A DNA stretch of 64,000 bases from Endozoicomonas sp. G2_2. GTDB taxonomy: Bacteria > Pseudomonadota > Gammaproteobacteria > Nevskiales > Salinisphaeraceae. Numbering within the stretch: the stretch's first letter is position 1; each line of letters opens with the position of its first letter. This document shows, one piece after another, positions 60,804 through 64,000 of the stretch. The notes under the pieces were generated by a model, which was not told the origin of the DNA, made no database searches, and saw only the letters and a program-made list of their open reading frames with translations. The stretch is from positions 434,001-498,000 of the forward strand of contig NZ_JAGHQU010000001.1 in assembly GCF_017744135.1 (NCBI RefSeq), written 5' to 3'. Both the position numbers and the translations under genes were made by a program.

Positions 60804-61424
60804 TCAGGCCGATGCGAGACGGCTGACTTCGAGTCCGGAGCCCACCGGCAGCAATACGCTGTCGATGCCCGCCTTGGCGCGCACGGCCTGGCCATAGCGC
60901 TGCACGTTCTCGCCACCCGGCCGCAGCATGTTGTCCGCCACGACGATCGCGCCGGGCGCCAGCTTCGGATAGAAGGCCTTCAGGCAGGGCATGTAGAGAT
61001 CCTTCCAGAGATCCAGCAGCACGAAATCGATCGGATCGGTCAGCTCGTCGATCATCTCGACCGCATCGCCGACCTGGAAGTCGATATGGCTGTCCAGTCC
61101 GGCGCGTGCTGCCATATCGCGGGCGTATCGCGATTTGTAGTCCTGCATTTCCATGGTCGTCACGCGGCCGCCGGCGGCGCGTGCCGCCTCGCCGAGCCAG
61201 ATCGTGGAGTAGCCGTAGGAGGTGCCCAGCTCGAGAATATGCGGGGCGTCGAGGCTGCGCGCGAGCACGTTGATCAGCCGGCCGGTATGCGGACCGACGG
61301 CGAGCAGACGGCGGTCGCGGTCGGTATGTCGGTCGCGTTGTACCGCGGGATCGTCGCGGTGGGCACGCTCTTCGCGCAGCAGTTCGTCGTAGTGTGCGAG
61401 CACGTCCTCAATGCGTTCGCCCAT
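60804..61424 (-). CDS. SAM-dependent O-methyltransferase (class I, COMT-like)
   Basis: A 206-residue methyltransferase. Seen: SAM-binding HILELGTSYGYSTIWLGEAARA (in part) near residue 62, DFVLLDLWKDLYMP near 130 with acidic metal ligands and VVADNMLRPGG near 160, the pattern of catechol O-methyltransferase-type enzymes. ATG 61424 has GAGG seven bases upstream; a TTG at 61442 is less likely. It is alone in the iron locus; catechol is a siderophore-type substrate, but that link is speculation. Confidence 0.88.
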   Translation of the reverse strand: MGERIEDVLAHYDELLREERAHRDDPAVQRDRHTDRDRRLLAVGPHTGRLINVLARSLDAPHILELGTSYGYSTIWLGEAARAAGGRVTTMEMQDYKSRYARDMAARAGLDSHIDFQVGDAVEMIDELTDPIDFVLLDLWKDLYMPCLKAFYPKLAPGAIVVADNMLRPGGENVQRYGQAVRAKAGIDSVLLPVGSGLEVSRLASA

Positions 61425-61490
61425 GGTCACCTCGCGTAACAATGAAGTCGGATACGGCGGTCAGATGGTCGGCGTTCGATACCTGACCAT

Positions 61491-62339
61491 TCATCGACTT
61501 ACGGCGCACGCGGGTGCAGGTTCGCGCGTGCGCCGAAGGTTCGTGAGCACGGGCGAGCCGGTGCCCGGGTCGGCGAGCAGCGTGCAGTCGATACCGTAGA
61601 GTTCGCGCACGAGATCAGTTGTCACAACCTCGCTCGGTGCGCCGGCGGCGATGATCTCGCCGGCGCGCATCGCGATCAGGTGATCGGCGTAGCGGCAGGC
61701 GTTGACCAGGTCGTGCAGTACCATGACGACGGTCTTGCCGGCCGCTGCGAGCTCGCGGATCAGTTCGAAGACCTCGATGGCATGGCCGAGATCGAGCGCG
61801 GTCGTAGGCTCGTCGAGCAGCAGCAGCGGTGTCTGCTGGGCAACGGTCATGGCGATCCAGGCCCGCTGGCGCTGACCACCCGACATGGCGTCCAGCGGAC
61901 GATCGGCCAGCGCCTCGAGATCGGCGGCGGCCAGTGCTGCTGAGACCACGCGCGCGTCCTCGGCTGACCAGTGGCGCAGCCAACCCTGATGCGGCTGCCG
62001 GCCGAAGCGGATGAGCTCTGCGGCGGTCAACCCCTCCGGCGCGCTCACGCTCTGCGGCAGCAGGGCGAGCGCGCGGGCCAGCTCACGCCCGCCGAATTCG
62101 CGTATATCCCGCCCGTCAAGCGTCACGTGGCCCGTTTCGGGCGTATGCAGGCGCGCGAGACCCGCGAGCAGCGTCGACTTGCCGCAGCCGTTTGGGCCGA
62201 CGATCGCGGTCACGCGCCGCGCGGGCAGGGCCAGATCCAGGTTCCGGATGACGGCGCGCTTGCCGTAGGCCAGCGTCAGGCCCTGCGCACCGAGCGGGCT
62301 CGACGCGAGCGCCGACGAGTCGAAGGCTGGATCGTTCAT
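61491..62339 (-). CDS. Ferric-siderophore ABC transporter ATP-binding protein (FecE/FepC-like)
   Basis: A 282-residue ABC ATPase. Walker A GPNGCGKST near residue 49, Q-loop LLPQSVS near 93, signature MSGGQRQRAWIAMTVAQ near 153, Walker B LLLLDEPTTALDLG near 173 and the H-loop near 207 are all present. It overlaps the permease by four bases (ATGA) and ends the minus-strand operon. The family imports ferric siderophores, heme or cobalamin; FecE/FepC-like sequence and the neighbours favour a siderophore. Confidence 0.95.
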   Translation of the reverse strand: MNDPAFDSSALASSPLGAQGLTLAYGKRAVIRNLDLALPARRVTAIVGPNGCGKSTLLAGLARLHTPETGHVTLDGRDIREFGGRELARALALLPQSVSAPEGLTAAELIRFGRQPHQGWLRHWSAEDARVVSAALAAADLEALADRPLDAMSGGQRQRAWIAMTVAQQTPLLLLDEPTTALDLGHAIEVFELIRELAAAGKTVVMVLHDLVNACRYADHLIAMRAGEIIAAGAPSEVVTTDLVRELYGIDCTLLADPGTGSPVLTNLRRTREPAPACAVSR

Positions 62340-63427
62340 GGCGCTATTCTGTGGCCCGGACGCAGGAGTATCCAGAGCAGGAACGGCCCGCCCACCACCG
62401 CCGTGACCAGCCCCACGGGAATCTCGATCGGCGCGAGCAGCAGGCGCCCGGCCAAGTCTGCCGCGGTCATGATCGCAGCCCCCGCGAGCGCGGCGCCGAC
62501 CAGCGGCACGCCACGATGCGAGGACAGGTGCCGCGCGATCTCCGGGCCCATGAGCGCGACCAGCGCGACCGGACCGGCTACCGCCACCGCCAGCGCGCTG
62601 AGCACGACCGCAATCGCAAGTGCGGCGAGCCGGCAGCCGCGCACGTTGATACCCAGCGTCTGCGCCGTCGCGTCGGAAAAACGCAGCACGGCCAGCGAGC
62701 GTGCCAGCATGAGCGCCGCGACCATTCCGACGACCAGCCCAGCAGCGAGCAGCGCGATCGAGCCGGCCTCGGGCGCGTTCAGGCTGCCGACCGTCCAGGC
62801 GTAGGCCGCGTTGGCATCATCAATGGGCGCGCGGGCGAGCATGAGATGGGTGACCGCGCGAAAGGCCGCACCAACGCCCAGGCCGGCAACGATGAAGCGA
62901 TAGCCGCGCGTGCCGATGCCGCCGGCCAGGGAGAACGTGACGGCGGTGGCGGTCGCCGCCCCGGCCAGTGCCATTACCGCCGGCGCGAAATGCGCGCTCA
63001 CGCCGGTGACTGTGGCTACGGCGAAGGCGGTCGCCCCGTTATCGATGCCGATGATGCCCGGGGTGGCGAGTCGGTTGCGCGCCAGCGTCTGAGTCAAACA
63101 GCCTGCCAGCGAAAATGCCGCGCCGGTCAGCAGCGCGGCCTCCACACGGGCGAGCCGCAGTTCCTGGATCACGAACACGTCCATCGCATCGCCCTGGCCG
63201 AAAATCGCCCGCAGCGCAGCCTGCGGTGCGATCGGCACGCTGCCGAGACATAGCGAGGCCAGCGCGACAGCGGCCAGAAGCAGGGCGAGCAGCCCGTTTG
63301 CGGCGACGGTTCGCCGGTCGATCAGTACCGCGCGCTGGGTCGGACCGCGCGAAAGGCCAATCCGCCATGTCCCGGCCGGTGGCGCGACGGGGTCGCGCGC
63401 GTTAGAGAGCGTTCGCACCGTGCTCAC
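62336..63427 (-). CDS. Ferric-siderophore ABC transporter permease (FecCD family)
   Basis: A 363-residue permease with about ten membrane helices, GVSAHFAPAVMALAG and GPVALVALMGPEIARHLSSH (in part, the ATPase-contact segment) near residue 285. The start is GTG at 63427, whose GTGA overlaps the stop of the upstream permease, showing coupling. A GTG nine bases later is an alternative. The N-terminal 50 or so residues are hydrophilic and longer than usual for the family. Two such permeases form a heterodimer. Confidence 0.92.
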   Translation of the reverse strand: MSTVRTLSNARDPVAPPAGTWRIGLSRGPTQRAVLIDRRTVAANGLLALLLAAVALASLCLGSVPIAPQAALRAIFGQGDAMDVFVIQELRLARVEAALLTGAAFSLAGCLTQTLARNRLATPGIIGIDNGATAFAVATVTGVSAHFAPAVMALAGAATATAVTFSLAGGIGTRGYRFIVAGLGVGAAFRAVTHLMLARAPIDDANAAYAWTVGSLNAPEAGSIALLAAGLVVGMVAALMLARSLAVLRFSDATAQTLGINVRGCRLAALAIAVVLSALAVAVAGPVALVALMGPEIARHLSSHRGVPLVGAALAGAAIMTAADLAGRLLLAPIEIPVGLVTAVVGGPFLLWILLRPGHRIAP

Positions 63428-64000
63428 AGGCTTGGCAGCCGCCGCAGCCGCACTACCGCAACAAGAACGGGCGCGCCGATGAGTGCGGTCAGCACACCGA
63501 TCGGTAGCTCCGAAGGGCGCACCACCAGGCGCGAGACGATATCGGCGGTCACAACCATGAGCGCGCCCGCGGGCAGGCACAGCCAGAGCGTACGGCGCAC
63601 GTCGGGGCCGGCGAGCGCGCGGGCGGCGAACGGGGCGACCAGACCCACGAACGCGATCAGCCCGGCGATGGCAGTGGCCGACCCCACCAGCAATGCAACC
63701 GCGATCACGACCATGAAGCGCACGAGGCGTGGTCGGTGGCCAAGCCCTGTGGCCACGCGTTCGCCGAGCGCGAGTGCGGCCAGCGGACGGGCGATCGCAA
63801 CCACGATCGCAGCCGCGATCGCGAGTCCCGGCAGCAGCGCCGTGACATCTGTCAGGCGACGGCCCGCCAGACTGCCGACGATCCAGAAGCGGATCTCGTC
63901 GGCGGTGCGCTCGTCGACGAGCAGAATCATGTAGGTCAGCGCATCGAGCACGCCCGAAAGCACTGCGCCGGCCAGCACCAGCCGGACCGGGTCGTTGCCC
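63424..64000 (-). CDS. Ferric-siderophore ABC transporter permease, first subunit (5' end beyond the window)
   Basis: The visible 191 codons are the C-terminal half of a FecCD/BtuC permease: LVLAGAVLSGVLDALTYM, FWIVGSLAGRRLTDV, GLVAPFAARAL (the ATPase-contact motif) and DIVSRLVVRPSELPIGVLTALIGAPV (in part). The frame stays open to the right edge, so the start and probably the periplasmic binding protein gene lie outside. Upstream partner of the second permease. Confidence 0.92.
   Translation of the reverse strand, partial: GNDPVRLVLAGAVLSGVLDALTYMILLVDERTADEIRFWIVGSLAGRRLTDVTALLPGLAIAAAIVVAIARPLAALALGERVATGLGHRPRLVRFMVVIAVALLVGSATAIAGLIAFVGLVAPFAARALAGPDVRRTLWLCLPAGALMVVTADIVSRLVVRPSELPIGVLTALIGAPVLVAVVRLRRLPSL

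Overview
The window is a 64 kb, high-GC chromosomal segment of an aerobic gammaproteobacterium. Gammaproteobacterial ancestry is supported by the gene order argH / algZ-algR-hemC-hemD-hemX-hemY (argH-algZR-hemCD is also the order in Pseudomonas), by purT, by a biosynthetic arginine decarboxylase and by malate synthase G. A halotolerant, probably marine lifestyle is suggested by an ectoine hydroxylase (EctD), several small envelope-stress proteins and a sodium-coupled solute symporter. A Salinisphaera-like organism is my best guess, but it is inferred only from gene content. I saw no rRNA, tRNA, CRISPR array, insertion sequence or complete prophage.

Layout. 1-10.3 kb: a SlyD-type isomerase (cut by the edge), OsmC, a short-chain dehydrogenase, an acidic repeat lipoprotein, PurT, a CoA-transferase/nu-class GST pair, a divergent FixL/FixJ-like pair, then a minus-strand stress group (DUF1328, host-attachment family protein, EctD, CsbD). 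10.4-20.7 kb: a helical protein of unknown function, divergent speE/speA, a giant AsmA/DUF748-like protein carrying a W-[QN]-G tandem repeat, a 3-hydroxyisobutyrate dehydrogenase-type enzyme, a glycine-zipper protein and ArgH. 21-28.4 kb: algZR and the heme operon hemCDXY with a trailing epimerase-like gene.

28.4-37.7 kb: an RND efflux operon (EF-hand protein, outer-membrane lipoprotein, adaptor, pump) divergent from an OmpR/EnvZ-type two-component system that probably controls it. 37.9-41.8 kb: a quinone-oxidoreductase-like enzyme, a DJ-1/PfpI family protein and a GNAT + RimK-like ATP-grasp pair. 41.9-46.4 kb: malate synthase G and a two-subunit sodium:solute (probably acetate-type) symporter. 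46.7-54.3 kb: a DUF445 membrane protein, a possible DUF4393 protein, a four-PAS GGDEF-EAL protein, an M23 peptidase and a PAS-GAF-GGDEF cyclase. After a lower-GC gap with no convincing gene, 55-64 kb is an iron/siderophore uptake locus: AraC regulator, TonB-dependent receptor, esterase, siderophore-interacting reductase, cytochrome b561, an O-methyltransferase and a FecCD/FecE-type ABC importer that runs off the window.

How the parts connect: iron import (receptor, ABC importer, esterase and reductase) sits in the same window as heme synthesis. Arginine metabolism is represented by ArgH and by SpeA/SpeE, which lead to polyamines. Malate synthase and the symporter fit growth on two-carbon acids. 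No wholly unprecedented system stands out. The less ordinary items are the W-[QN]-G repeat array, the exactly spaced repeats with an apparently leaderless start at speA, the EF-hand gene leading an efflux operon, the GNAT/ATP-grasp pair, and the operator-like palindrome between the AraC and receptor genes.
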